Notes under the pieces: generated by a model
Told to the model about the DNA's origin: nothing
Seen by the model: the letters and a program-made list of their open reading frames with translations, nothing else
Database searches by the model: none
NCBI RefSeq assembly: GCF_017355935.1
Contig: NZ_JAFIQT010000005.1
Coordinates: forward strand, 298,953-362,952
Reading direction: 5' to 3'
DNA: 64,000 bases
Origin: Telluribacter humicola
Lineage (GTDB): Bacteria; Bacteroidota; Bacteroidia; Cytophagales; Spirosomataceae
Position numbers and translations under genes: made by a program
Part shown: piece by piece, positions 1-9,309 of the stretch
Layout: every line of letters starts with the position of its first letter
Numbering within the stretch: position 1 is the stretch's first letter

Positions 1-1041
1 CGCAGGTGGAAGCTCCCGGATGCCTGTGTTATTGGGTGAATCATTAATCGGACTTAGAGGATCTTTCCTGGCTCCCTCCTTCTTGGTAGCGAAATCATAC
101 TTGGGAAAAGCTTCGTTGTTGCCCAGGAAGTACGGCCAGCCGAAGAAACCGGGCTTACGCGCCTGGTTGATCTCATCAAAGCTCATGACACCACCATCGA
201 CTGAAGGTACTTTGGTATCGGGGCCTACATCGCCCCAGTATACATACCCGTTCTTGGGGTCGATGGACACCCTGAAAGGGTTACGGCTGCCCATGATGTA
301 GATCTCGGGTCGTCCCTTGCTACCATCCTTCGGAAACAGGTTACCTTCAGGTATCTTGTAAGTCCCATCTGGCTGGGGCTTGATCCGGAGTATCTTACCA
401 CGCAGGTCATTGGAGTTGGCAGCAGTAGCCTGATCATCGGATAGTTCACGGCCGGGGCGCTCGTCTACCGGTGTATAGCCTTCGGTCTCTTCGGCGTTGG
501 TATTATCACCCGTCGAGATGAACAGATTACCGTTGGTATCAAACCGCAGGTACCCTGCGGAGTGGCAGCAGTACTTGCGCTGGGTCGGGAATTCAAGCAG
601 GACTTTCTCCGTCGACTGGACAAGTTGATCGCCCCGAAGTTCCATTCGGGAAAGGCGGGTCACGGCCTTCTCTCCACCCACACCGTAAAAGAAGTAGATC
701 CAGTTATTGTTCTTGTAATCCGGGTCAATAGCAACCCCGAGTAGTCCGTCTTCAATACCGCTGAAAACGTTGAGGTGAGCCAGGGTCTTAAGTTGCTTTT
801 CCTGCGCATCGTACATCCGTACGCCTCCCTTCCGCTCCACGATCACGACGTTGAGGTTGGGCAGGATGGCCATTTCCATCGGCTCATCCAGTCCCTGTGC
901 CAGCGTCATATGAGTAAAGCGACTGCTGTCGGGGATGGCTTCAATCGAAAAAGGTAAGGAGGATAATCGATCCTGAGGGGTTGTAAAAGAGGCAAGTAGT
1001 AGCCCCCCTCCTACCAGTAGATTTAAGAGTTTAGTAGACAT
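1..1041 (-). CDS. PQQ-dependent sugar dehydrogenase (GSDH family), 3' end beyond window
   Basis: Partial gene: 347 codons are visible from ATG at 1041 and the frame is open to base 1. An N-terminal hydrophobic signal (residues 5-20) implies export. The body reads as the six-bladed propeller of glucose/sorbosone dehydrogenases: EDGLLGVAIDP near 97-107, a vicinal Cys pair followed by His (RKYCCHSAGYL, 155-165), FISTGDN near 174-180, then LRGKILRI and GSRNPFRVS. Relatives oxidise sugars with pyrroloquinoline quinone in the periplasm and are often fused to ThuA, PKD or cytochrome c domains, which cannot be judged here because the C-terminus is missing. It follows the ROK regulator on the same strand after about 80 bases. 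The substrate is unknown. Confidence 0.85.
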   Translation of the reverse strand, partial: MSTKLLNLLVGGGLLLASFTTPQDRLSSLPFSIEAIPDSSRFTHMTLAQGLDEPMEMAILPNLNVVIVERKGGVRMYDAQEKQLKTLAHLNVFSGIEDGLLGVAIDPDYKNNNWIYFFYGVGGEKAVTRLSRMELRGDQLVQSTEKVLLEFPTQRKYCCHSAGYLRFDTNGNLFISTGDNTNAEETEGYTPVDERPGRELSDDQATAANSNDLRGKILRIKPQPDGTYKIPEGNLFPKDGSKGRPEIYIMGSRNPFRVSIDPKNGYVYWGDVGPDTKVPSVDGGVMSFDEINQARKPGFFGWPYFLGNNEAFPKYDFATKKEGARKDPLSPINDSPNNTGIRELPPA

Positions 1042-1123
1042 GAGTACTTATAATGTTTGGTACACCGGCACCATTCACTTTCAAAGAATAGCATCAGTGT
1101 GAGGTAGTATTTGTAGCTTATAT

Positions 1124-2329
1124 CTATACCAAAGCCCAAAGACGGTTGCGTACCAGTAAGCAGGCACCCACAATACCGGCCCGTTCTCCCAGCTTTGACA
1201 TTTTGAGCTCAGTATCGTTATTCACCAGACTAAGCGAGTACTTATTTATGGCAGTCTTGATCGGTAAGCTCAGATAGTCTTCGGTTGTAGCCAGGCTACC
1301 TCCCAATACGACCAGCTCGGGGTTGAACAGGTTAATCAACAACGCAATGCCCCTCCCAAGATTTTCACCTATTTTAGCAATGAGTTCAATGGCTAATACA
1401 TCATCATTCTTGGCGGCCCCGATAATATCTTCCATTTGAACGTCTTCAGGAGCCATATTTTTTAGAGAAAGTACCGATGAAGAGCCTTCCAAAAGCTTCT
1501 CCCGGAACATTCGGGTCAGTGCCCAGCCTGATGCTTCGGTTTCCAGACAGCCTTTTTTCCCGCAGTGACAAATCAGCTCATTGTCGAAAAGGGGCATGTG
1601 CCCAAATTCACCCGCGTAGCCGGACTTGCCGTAGTACAACTGCCCATTGAGCATAATGCCTACCGCGATACCATAACCAAGGTTCAGGAACAGTACGTTC
1701 TTTTCATCCTTCACTACCCCCATGCAAAACTCACCGTAGGCCATAGCCCGGGAGTCGTTCTCAAGGAACACAGGAATACCTACTTTGCTTTCGATGATCT
1801 GGCTGAGCGGGCGCTCGTCAAAGTGAAAAAAGCTGTAGCTATGTCCGGTTTTGTAGTTAATCCGGCCGGACAAGTTGATACCTATGCCCAGTATAGTAGC
1901 AGTATTGATGGTCAATCCGTTAATGAACTGTTTGATAGCATTGCAAAGGCTGTCCAGCGATTCCTGTGTATTGTCCAGCTTATACGGGATTTCTTCCGAA
2001 ACCTTTACCAGCTCGCACTGCAGGTTTGATAAGCCAATGTTGATCTGACTTTGCTTGACCTCAACCCCAATAAAAAAAGCAGAATCAGGAATAAGTCCGT
2101 ATAGATTTGGTTTACGCCCCCCCGTTGACTCTACCTTACCATAGTCCTGGATCAGACTATCCTTAATTAACTCATTCACTAAGGAAGTTATCTTTGGCAC
2201 ACTGAAACTTAGCTCTTTAGAGAGATCAGGTATGGTAGCATTTCCGTTGGTTGCGAAGTATCCTAAAACGGATTTTTTTAGATTATTCTGTCTTTGAGAA
2301 ACAACAGCTACGCTATTATTTTTATTCAT
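1124..2329 (-). CDS. ROK-family transcriptional regulator
   Basis: 401 residues, ATG start at 2329. Residues about 12-70 form a winged helix (SQRQNNLKKSVLGYF, then a recognition-helix region SVPKITSLVNELI and wing STGGRKPNLYGL). The rest is the ROK fold, with the zinc-binding CHCGKKGCLE motif near 252-262. This matches the NagC/XylR type of sugar-responsive repressor rather than a stand-alone ROK kinase. It lies at the 3' side of the minus-strand Sus locus and probably controls it, with a sugar or amino-sugar as effector; that role is inferred from position. A TATGTTTG -7 element lies at 2352-2359, so the gene probably has its own promoter. Confidence 0.88.
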   Translation of the reverse strand: MNKNNSVAVVSQRQNNLKKSVLGYFATNGNATIPDLSKELSFSVPKITSLVNELIKDSLIQDYGKVESTGGRKPNLYGLIPDSAFFIGVEVKQSQINIGLSNLQCELVKVSEEIPYKLDNTQESLDSLCNAIKQFINGLTINTATILGIGINLSGRINYKTGHSYSFFHFDERPLSQIIESKVGIPVFLENDSRAMAYGEFCMGVVKDEKNVLFLNLGYGIAVGIMLNGQLYYGKSGYAGEFGHMPLFDNELICHCGKKGCLETEASGWALTRMFREKLLEGSSSVLSLKNMAPEDVQMEDIIGAAKNDDVLAIELIAKIGENLGRGIALLINLFNPELVVLGGSLATTEDYLSLPIKTAINKYSLSLVNNDTELKMSKLGERAGIVGACLLVRNRLWALV

Positions 2330-2351
2330 AAAGGGGCCTTTACATTTTATC

Positions 2352-2359
2352 CAAACATA
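2352..2359 (-). promoter_or_regulatory. Putative -7 element of the ROK regulator gene
   Basis: On the minus strand this reads TATGTTTG, an exact match to the Bacteroidota -7 consensus TAnnTTTG, 22 bases upstream of the ATG at 2329. No clear TTTG lies 19-21 bases further upstream; the nearest TTG is about 23 bases away, so the -33 element is weak. Confidence 0.45.
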
Positions 2360-2538
2360 CTGACTAATTCCAATTATTTTAACAATAAATAGGAGCTATA
2401 GTAGTATTTTTTATACAAAGTTCGTCTAATGAAGTCCTACAAAAAAGTATCCAGGATGAACTTACTATAAGAATATCCTAAACAGGTGGAGCTGATAATT
2501 AACTTTATGTAAAGGCAAGGTCTACCTACGACAGGTAT

Positions 2539-2570
2539 AGGCGGAGCTGGGGCTACAACCAGCTCCGCCT
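2539..2570 (-). terminator. Hairpin after the FAD oxidoreductase gene
   Basis: A perfect 12-bp stem, AGGCGGAGCTGG (2539-2550) against CCAGCTCCGCCT (2559-2570), with an 8-base loop. It starts 29 bases after the stop of the upstream minus-strand gene. No long T-run follows on the minus strand, so the termination role is inferred from stem strength and position. Confidence 0.55.
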
Positions 2571-2599
2571 GGTATCTTCAGGTACTTTACTTATTTATA

Positions 2600-4339
2600 T
2601 CAAGACTTTGGCCATTGGGTTTCTACTCCCTGTGACCGTACCACGCGTTGGAACTCCCCTAATCGCTGCTTATCCTCCCTTACGGCACGAGGAATTGCAT
2701 TAGTTTTCAACGAATGAGCCACCAGCATACCCACAGCTTCACCGATACTCCACTCTACCGGGTGCAGTCGGTAACAGCCGTTAGTGATATGGGTGGTACC
2801 GATATTCTTGTTGGCAGGCAGCAGGTTTTCAACTCTTTTGGGAATCAGAGACCCTAATGGTATCTGGAAAGGTAATGACCCGAAGTCTACGTAGTTGACC
2901 CCCATCGAGCTGGGGTGCAGATCAATATGGTAGTACCCTACCCCCACGCTATCATAAAAGTCAGCCGAGGAGTTACCCGTCTTTTTACCCGTTACTAGTG
3001 CTCTGTTTTCAGCTCCTACATGTTCCTCCAAAACCGTAAAAAGAGCCTTGATCCGGCGGGCCTCCCGTACATAGGGGTACTTGGCCAGGCCATCTTCGGT
3101 ACCCATGATATCGTTACGCAGGCGCAATCCGGCCCAGCCCTGACCACCGTCCGGGCGCGGGGCCTCCGTCTGCAGCCAGTACAGGAGCGACAGGCTCTGC
3201 TGCTTAGCCCGCTCAACGTGCTTGTCAAATTCCTTCTCGCTTACACCTACGATATTGCCCAGTACGTAGTCGTTCTGAGGCCAGTTAACAATGGTAATGT
3301 CGCCGGGGTAAGTACCGGGCTGGAAGTTATTCTTGTTGATGAGCTTCCGGTAGTTCCACAGATTCAGATCCGCCTCGGTCTTTATTCCTTCCGGGTGAAA
3401 ACCCAGTGCTTTGGGCTCAAGGGTACGGGGGTTAGAATAAGATAGGGACAGCATCTTGCCAGACCAGGAAGGAGTCATTTTAGGCACAAAGCTCTGCCAG
3501 AATGCATACTCTTTGGGCTTATCGATAACATGGTTCTCCCCCTTCACATAGTCAATGGCGTAGCACATGGTGAAGGCCTGGTTATTCAGCGGATTGCCTA
3601 CCTCAGGCGCGTGAAGTTCTCCGGTTTCTTTTTTTGATTCGGTGCCGGTCACGAACTCTGTCTTAGTCAGGGGTAGCAGATCACCCAGCTCAGTAGCATC
3701 CACGAAGTACGGTGCCGTCAGCACTACTTCGTTACCGCTACGTCTATTCAGGGCTTTCAGTGCTCTTACTTTATCACCCGTTACATCAGCTCCTGTTACC
3801 TTATGTTCCAACAGCAGAGTAAGCTTACCACTACTCATGTAGGGCGCCAGCGTATCCATCATTACTGCCAGTGCTACCCGTGGCTCATGACAGATACGGG
3901 ATACAGATCCATCACCGGGATTAAGGTTCTTGCGGGCGCGGGCCTCGTCAGTTAGGGGATAGTACTTCCGGTAGTAGTCACGGACTCCGTTACGGAAGTC
4001 ACGGTACGACTGCGGCGCCCCGTGGGTTTCGATCCACTGGTGCTCATCGGGGGGGACTCCCTGCTGGGAAATCTGGCCGCCAATCCAGTCAGTCTCCTCG
4101 GTCAGTATTACAGTCAGGCCATTGCGCAGGGAAGCCAGCGCTGCCGCGAATCCACCCAGACCTCCACCGGCTACCACTACATCGGCTTTGAGTTCCCGGG
4201 CCCGGGCAACATTGGGGCCACCTGCTTTCTCTATACTTTCTGCCAGTGCAGAAGAGGGTAGTAACGAGCCAGCGGCCAGTATACACCCACTGGATGAGAC
4301 TAATTCTATAAAATTTCTGCGTTTCATTGATCGTGTCAC
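2600..4339 (-). CDS. FAD-dependent oxidoreductase (FAD_oxidored family), exported
   Basis: 579 residues. The N-terminus has a Tat-like signal (MKRRNFIEL, then a hydrophobic stretch to about residue 33 ending in SALAES), suggesting export after folding with its flavin. The Rossmann motif VVVAGGGLGGFAAALA at about 54-69 and ETDWIGGQ at 82-89 mark the FAD_oxidored family. Members of this family occur in many Bacteroidota sugar loci, where the substrate is usually undefined. The gene follows susD after 69 bases, but a strong terminator-like hairpin (4353-4385) lies between them, so it is either made by read-through or from its own promoter. Its reaction could be oxidation of a glycan or sugar; nothing in the sequence names it. 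Confidence 0.85.
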   Translation of the reverse strand: MTRSMKRRNFIELVSSSGCILAAGSLLPSSALAESIEKAGGPNVARARELKADVVVAGGGLGGFAAALASLRNGLTVILTEETDWIGGQISQQGVPPDEHQWIETHGAPQSYRDFRNGVRDYYRKYYPLTDEARARKNLNPGDGSVSRICHEPRVALAVMMDTLAPYMSSGKLTLLLEHKVTGADVTGDKVRALKALNRRSGNEVVLTAPYFVDATELGDLLPLTKTEFVTGTESKKETGELHAPEVGNPLNNQAFTMCYAIDYVKGENHVIDKPKEYAFWQSFVPKMTPSWSGKMLSLSYSNPRTLEPKALGFHPEGIKTEADLNLWNYRKLINKNNFQPGTYPGDITIVNWPQNDYVLGNIVGVSEKEFDKHVERAKQQSLSLLYWLQTEAPRPDGGQGWAGLRLRNDIMGTEDGLAKYPYVREARRIKALFTVLEEHVGAENRALVTGKKTGNSSADFYDSVGVGYYHIDLHPSSMGVNYVDFGSLPFQIPLGSLIPKRVENLLPANKNIGTTHITNGCYRLHPVEWSIGEAVGMLVAHSLKTNAIPRAVREDKQRLGEFQRVVRSQGVETQWPKS

Positions 4340-4352
4340 TGGTTATAAAAAC

Positions 4353-4385
4353 ATACCTTCACCTTACAAGCGAAGGTGAAGGTAT
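4353..4385 (-). terminator. Intrinsic terminator or attenuator between susD and the FAD gene
   Basis: A 13-bp perfect stem, ATACCTTCACCTT (4353-4365) against AAGGTGAAGGTAT (4373-4385), with a 7-base loop. On the minus strand it is followed by GTTTTTATAA, a good U-tract. It starts 23 bases after the susD stop and ends 13 bases before the FAD gene start, so it would cut downstream expression. Confidence 0.75.
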
Positions 4386-4408
4386 TTATATCTACTTATA
4401 CTTCACTA

Positions 4409-6103
4409 TTACCAATCCTTATTTTGAGTAAGTCCCGGATTGATATCCCGCTCGGCCTGGGGTACCGGCAGCAACATAAGCTTAGGGTACCAGAAACGAT
4501 TTTCGCGTACCATACGGAGGCTTTCCTGTCCCTCGTAAGTGGGTATACTGTTCAGGTCGTGCTTGGCTGACTTTTTGAAATTCGGTACCAGAGGCATTTT
4601 AGCCGGATCTTTGGCAATACCCATCACCTGCTGAGGCATGACGATATCAGCAATTTCCCAGCGGCGGATATCAAACCAGCGGAAACCCTCCATGGCGAGT
4701 TCGGCCACACGTTCACGTCGGATCAGCTCACGCAACTCATTCTGATCATTCTGAATAGCAACAGGTACTTCAGGCTGCCTGGCTCTTCTTCTTACTTTAT
4801 TAATAGCCTCAATGACCGAAGCATCGATTTCACCCAGTTCGATCTTGGCCTCTGCATAGGTCAATAGAATCTCGGCATAGCGCATAAGAATAAAATTAAC
4901 GCGGGCCTGGAAAGCATTTTCGTTGGTCTGGGTGTACTTAGCCCACAGGAGGCCTACCCCACTTTTGGCCGGGCCAAACGCGTTGCTAAAGTCGGCGTTT
5001 GCTCTGGTTGTCCAGGTACCATCGGCATTTTTGAATGAGGTTGTAGGATTATAAATATCGTACACAACCGTAGCCAGGTTCATACTAATGGTATCACCCG
5101 GCATGGCAACAGTATACTTGAGGCGCAGATCACGATTGAGACGCGGGTTTTGGGGATCATATACCGCCGACTCATCAATACGCTTTCCATCCTTTGCTTC
5201 AAATATATCCACCAGACGCTGCTGCGGGAAACGCCCCGACTGCCCACCGGCGGCCCGGGATATACTGCCCAGGGGTAACCAATTGGTGTTGGAAGGATCA
5301 GAGTCTGAATACAGGACTTCCCACATAATCTCTTTCCCGGCGTTGGGAGCCTGCCCTGCCCGGGTAAAGAGATCACCAAAGTTAGGGTTTAGGCCCAGTC
5401 CGGCTCCATCTATTACCTGCTTGGCTGTACTTGCCGCCAAAGCATAGTCCTTATTATACAACGCAGCTCTTGCCTTGATACCCAGGGCTACGGCTTTGCT
5501 GACACGGCCGCGCTGCGTTGGTGCCCAATCCAGTACCTGTGCGGCCACGTCAAGCTCATCGTAAATAAACTTAATCAATTCGGCGCGGGGGGTACGCTTT
5601 TGAGTGTAGAACTCATCCGGAGTCAGGGGCTTGGTGATCAGAGGGGCTTCACCAAACATAAAGGTCAGGTAGAGGTACGACCACGCACGAATGACCCGGG
5701 CCTCAGCCTGAAGCCGATTGTAAGTGGCAGGTGCTACCTGATCTTTTCCTTTTTCCATTCCCTCCAGCATAGTATTTGTCCGCTGGATGGTCGTGTAAGC
5801 CAATCGCCAAATGGAGGCTGAATGTCCGTTGAACACATCAAAGTTTCCTTCTCCCAGCTCAACCGCCCGCAGGAGCGCTATATCCGTCCAGCCATCCATC
5901 ATGGACTGGTAGGCCGTATTTCCTACATTCCAATATGCGGATCTGTAGATGGCATTAAGGGCCGCGTTCATTTCGGTTTCGTTATTGAAAAACTGCCCGG
6001 TAGCGGGAGCATCCAGTGGAACCTGCTCCAGGTAGTCCTGACACCCTTGTGAAAGGAACATCGTGAGGCATAGGCCTGCGGCGTATAATATTTTCTTTTT
6101 CAT
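4409..6103 (-). CDS. SusD/RagB-family nutrient-binding lipoprotein
   Basis: 564 residues. The lipoprotein signal ends FLSQGCQDYLE with the lipidated Cys at 21, placing the protein on the outer membrane. Typical SusD landmarks are present: TGQFFNNETEMNAALNAIY near the N-terminus, tetratricopeptide-like helices with ARVIRAWSYLYLTFMFGEAP, and the C-terminal RMVRENRFWYPKLMLLPVPQ. SusD proteins bind the oligosaccharide and act as the lid of the SusC channel. The gene starts 5 bases after the susC stop, so the two are co-transcribed. The ligand cannot be read from sequence. Confidence 0.95.
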   Translation of the reverse strand: MKKKILYAAGLCLTMFLSQGCQDYLEQVPLDAPATGQFFNNETEMNAALNAIYRSAYWNVGNTAYQSMMDGWTDIALLRAVELGEGNFDVFNGHSASIWRLAYTTIQRTNTMLEGMEKGKDQVAPATYNRLQAEARVIRAWSYLYLTFMFGEAPLITKPLTPDEFYTQKRTPRAELIKFIYDELDVAAQVLDWAPTQRGRVSKAVALGIKARAALYNKDYALAASTAKQVIDGAGLGLNPNFGDLFTRAGQAPNAGKEIMWEVLYSDSDPSNTNWLPLGSISRAAGGQSGRFPQQRLVDIFEAKDGKRIDESAVYDPQNPRLNRDLRLKYTVAMPGDTISMNLATVVYDIYNPTTSFKNADGTWTTRANADFSNAFGPAKSGVGLLWAKYTQTNENAFQARVNFILMRYAEILLTYAEAKIELGEIDASVIEAINKVRRRARQPEVPVAIQNDQNELRELIRRERVAELAMEGFRWFDIRRWEIADIVMPQQVMGIAKDPAKMPLVPNFKKSAKHDLNSIPTYEGQESLRMVRENRFWYPKLMLLPVPQAERDINPGLTQNKDW

Positions 6104-6108
6104 GTTTC

Positions 6109-9100
6109 TTAGAATTTAAGGTTAAGACCCACTGTATACGTTCTCATGATAGGGTAGAAGGTACCACCCGTATCGCGTTGCTCAGGATCAAAGCCGGGGA
6201 AGAAATTGTCCCAGGTAACCAGGTTCTGACCGCTGGCGTAGATACGCGCCGATCCGATTCCGATTTTCTTGCTTATAGCACCCGGTACGGTGTAGCCAAT
6301 CACGAGGTTCTTCAGTCGCAGGTAAGCACTTGACCGGACCCAATAGGACGATGCCACATAGTTGTTACCAATACTGTTGTTGGTCAGACGAGGGTAGGCT
6401 GCGTCGGTATTTTCAGGAGACCAGTAATCCTTCTGATGCTCAAACATAGACCCCTGGTAAGCTGCTGAATAGAAGGGCTGCGAACCCGTACCTGACAAGT
6501 AGTTATCGCGCTTGCCTACTCCCTGGAAGAACACAGTCAGATCAAAGCCTTTGTACTGTGAGCCCAGATTGAGGCTGTATTCATAACGGGGAAAGTAGTT
6601 GCCCAGGATAGTCCGGTCGTAGTTATCGATCTTGTTATCAGGCTTACCCTCGGGCCCGCTGATATCGCGGTAGCGGATATCTCCGGGCTTGGTATTACCA
6701 AAGTGGAAAGGAGCATTGTCGATCTCCTCCTGACTCTGAAACAAGCCTTCGGCCATATATCCATAGTATGAATCAAGCGCAAAGCCTTCCTGCTGGATAC
6801 GAGCACCCGAGATGATAGGCGTACCTCCGTTGTTCAGCAATTTGTTCTTTACATCTGACATATTGAACTGCACCTGATAGCTGAAGTCGTCAATCTTGTC
6901 TCTCCATCCGGCTCCAAATTCCCATCCGGCATTACGCATTGAACCTACGTTGACAAATGGTGAACCCAGACCCACATACGTAGGTACGGGTACCCGCTGG
7001 AGCATATCCTCAATATCACGCTGGAAGAAATCCGCGGTAATAGTCAGGCGGTTGTTGAGCAGTCCGAAGTCAGCACCAATATCCAGGATCTTTGATGTCT
7101 CCCAACGGATGTTAGGGTTAGCGGCGGTAGTCAGGGCATAGCCCGCATTCACTACGTCATTGAAGTAGTAGTTATAGCCAGCACCTGCTTCAAAAAGGGA
7201 GTAGGTGGGGTAGTAGCTTGAAAGGGCCTGGTTACCCAACGCACCGTACGAAGCCCGGATCTTGGCATCGCCGATGATATTGCTGATGCCTGACCAGAAA
7301 CCTTCCTGCGAAATTCGCCATCCGGCCGATACCGATGGGAATAGCTTCCACCAGTTGTTCTGTCTGAAACGTGATGAAGCATCCCAGCGACCGTTCACTT
7401 CCAGCAGGTACTTCTCCTTGTAGTTGTAGTTGACACGGCTGTACACGGACACCATCGAAAAGCGGTTTTCTCCACCCCCCAATGTCTGTCCCAGCGGGTC
7501 CCCGCTATCCAGGTAGGGGCGATCAGGCGAAAGCAGGTTTTGGCGGGAGGCATTGATAAAGACCGAGCGGAAATCTTCGGTACTAAAACCTCCCAACAGG
7601 GTGAGGTTATGATCACCAGCAGACTTATTATAGGTAGCCTGCGTACGGAACAGGTTCTGAACGTTTTCAGAACGGCTCTCCGCCAATGAATTCAAAGCCG
7701 GCCAGGGACGAGCAAACAGTAACGTATTGTTGGCCGGATCTGCTTCAAAGATTCGATACTGATCGGTAAAGGTACGGGCGTTGCCAGTGTAGTAGTTAGA
7801 GCTGTATGTAGCCAACAGCTCCAGACCTTCAATAGGAGTATAGGTCAGGGTTCCTTTCAGGATACGGGAGTCAACGATGTTTCGGCTGAATCCGCCATCC
7901 TCGGCCTGAGCCGCGGGATTGATGTTGGACCAGCCCTCGCCCCACTCACCGGTATTGTAACGACCGGGCGCTACGGCCGGATAGCCCAGCATCCGGTTAA
8001 TGATGGTTTCGGGTGAACCCTGACCGGGCCAGTTACGGTCAGTACGGTTCAGAACCAGATCCATTGATGCTGACAGCTTTTTGGTCAGGGTAAGGTCGGT
8101 GTTAAAGCGCAGGTCAGTACGCTTGTAGTTGGTATTTGCCGTAAGACCATTCTGATTCAGGAAACTACCGGAAGCGTATACTTTGATGCGGTCAGTACCA
8201 GCCGAAACGTTGAGGTTGTGGTTGTGCATCAGACCCGTGTTGGTTAGTACCAAAGCCTTCCAGTCGGTATTGAAGCGGGATATGTTATCGGGACCGAGTT
8301 TCTCGTAGTCAGCAATCTGCTGGGTGAATGCCGGAGGAAGACCGCTGTTCACCTGGGCTACATCCCATAGTTTCATGTGATCCAGCGCGTTGACCTTCTG
8401 GGGCAGGTCGGTAGCCTCCTGCTTGGTTACGTAAGTATTATAGCTTACGTTGACACCGCTGGCTCCACGCTTGGTCGTAATCAACACGACCCCGTTGGCT
8501 GCCCGCGAACCGTACACGGCCGCTGCCGCTGCATCTTTAAGGATTGAGATACTGGCGATGTTATTAGGGTCAATGGCATCCAGGCTCATCTCCACGTTGT
8601 CCACCAGGATCAGGGGGTTCTGTCCGGCGTTGACTGAGCCAATACCACGAATACGGATAGTACCAGCATCACCACCAGGTGCTCCCGATTGCTGAGTTAT
8701 GGTCACACCCGGAGCGGCTCCCTGCAGAGCCAGTGACGTAGAAGCCACCTGGCGGTTGGTAAGCATTTCACCATCCACCACCGAAACAGAGCCGGTCAGG
8801 TTTACTTTCTTCTGGGTGCCGTATCCTACTACTACGACTTCATTAAGAGTTTTGAGGTCTTCGGATAAGGCTACATTGAACACACCCGGACCATCATAAG
8901 GAATCTCTTTGGACTCCATACCCATGAAGGAAAATACAAGTGTACCGGGGCCCGGAGATACATTAAGGAGATATGATCCATCACTAGAGGTAGTAGTACC
9001 AGTAGTGGTACCTTTCACTACAACAGTAACTCCCGGCAGGGCTTCCCCCTTTGAGTCCGTTACTGTTCCCCGCAGGGCCTGGGTTTGCGCAGAAGCAAGG

Positions 9101-9174
9101 TGCTGCTGGCAAACCGATAATAACAGTATGAGCAGCCAGCTCATCTGCCATTTTTTCGTAAACAGGTTAGGCAT
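6109..9174 (-). CDS. SusC/RagA-family TonB-linked outer membrane transporter
   Basis: About 1,021 residues from ATG at 9174. An in-frame ATG at 9243 would add 23 residues in front of the signal peptide (FTKKWQMSWLLILLLSV to ASAQ), so the later start is preferred. Order: signal peptide, carboxypeptidase-regulatory-like beta domain (RGTVTDSKGEALPGVTVVVK), TonB-dependent plug (NEVVVVGYGTQKK, NPLILVDNVE, AAVYGSRAANGVVLITTK), then the beta-barrel ending in VGLNLKF. There is no STN domain, so it is not expected to signal to an anti-sigma factor, unlike the copy at 25.8 kb. It pairs with the SusD immediately downstream and imports a sugar using TonB energy. Confidence 0.95.
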   Translation of the reverse strand: MPNLFTKKWQMSWLLILLLSVCQQHLASAQTQALRGTVTDSKGEALPGVTVVVKGTTTGTTTSSDGSYLLNVSPGPGTLVFSFMGMESKEIPYDGPGVFNVALSEDLKTLNEVVVVGYGTQKKVNLTGSVSVVDGEMLTNRQVASTSLALQGAAPGVTITQQSGAPGGDAGTIRIRGIGSVNAGQNPLILVDNVEMSLDAIDPNNIASISILKDAAAAAVYGSRAANGVVLITTKRGASGVNVSYNTYVTKQEATDLPQKVNALDHMKLWDVAQVNSGLPPAFTQQIADYEKLGPDNISRFNTDWKALVLTNTGLMHNHNLNVSAGTDRIKVYASGSFLNQNGLTANTNYKRTDLRFNTDLTLTKKLSASMDLVLNRTDRNWPGQGSPETIINRMLGYPAVAPGRYNTGEWGEGWSNINPAAQAEDGGFSRNIVDSRILKGTLTYTPIEGLELLATYSSNYYTGNARTFTDQYRIFEADPANNTLLFARPWPALNSLAESRSENVQNLFRTQATYNKSAGDHNLTLLGGFSTEDFRSVFINASRQNLLSPDRPYLDSGDPLGQTLGGGENRFSMVSVYSRVNYNYKEKYLLEVNGRWDASSRFRQNNWWKLFPSVSAGWRISQEGFWSGISNIIGDAKIRASYGALGNQALSSYYPTYSLFEAGAGYNYYFNDVVNAGYALTTAANPNIRWETSKILDIGADFGLLNNRLTITADFFQRDIEDMLQRVPVPTYVGLGSPFVNVGSMRNAGWEFGAGWRDKIDDFSYQVQFNMSDVKNKLLNNGGTPIISGARIQQEGFALDSYYGYMAEGLFQSQEEIDNAPFHFGNTKPGDIRYRDISGPEGKPDNKIDNYDRTILGNYFPRYEYSLNLGSQYKGFDLTVFFQGVGKRDNYLSGTGSQPFYSAAYQGSMFEHQKDYWSPENTDAAYPRLTNNSIGNNYVASSYWVRSSAYLRLKNLVIGYTVPGAISKKIGIGSARIYASGQNLVTWDNFFPGFDPEQRDTGGTFYPIMRTYTVGLNLKF

Positions 9175-9309
9175 AGCAATCGGGTTTAGAGGTTTAGAAA
9201 AGTGATGTTCATAAAAGGGTTTAGGAATTTTACTTTTTGGCATTGGCGTCAGGTTTTTGGGAAAGGGTTAGGAAAAAGAATTATAGGTAAGGGTTAGGAA
9301 TAGATTTAA

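Noticed and set aside
3020..3445. 141-codon plus-strand frame inside the FAD oxidoreductase gene
   Set aside because: Antisense shadow of a clear enzyme gene; no domain features.
9175..9243. Extended N-terminus of SusC from ATG 9243
   Set aside because: It would place 23 charged and polar residues before an otherwise normal signal peptide; ATG 9174 fits better.
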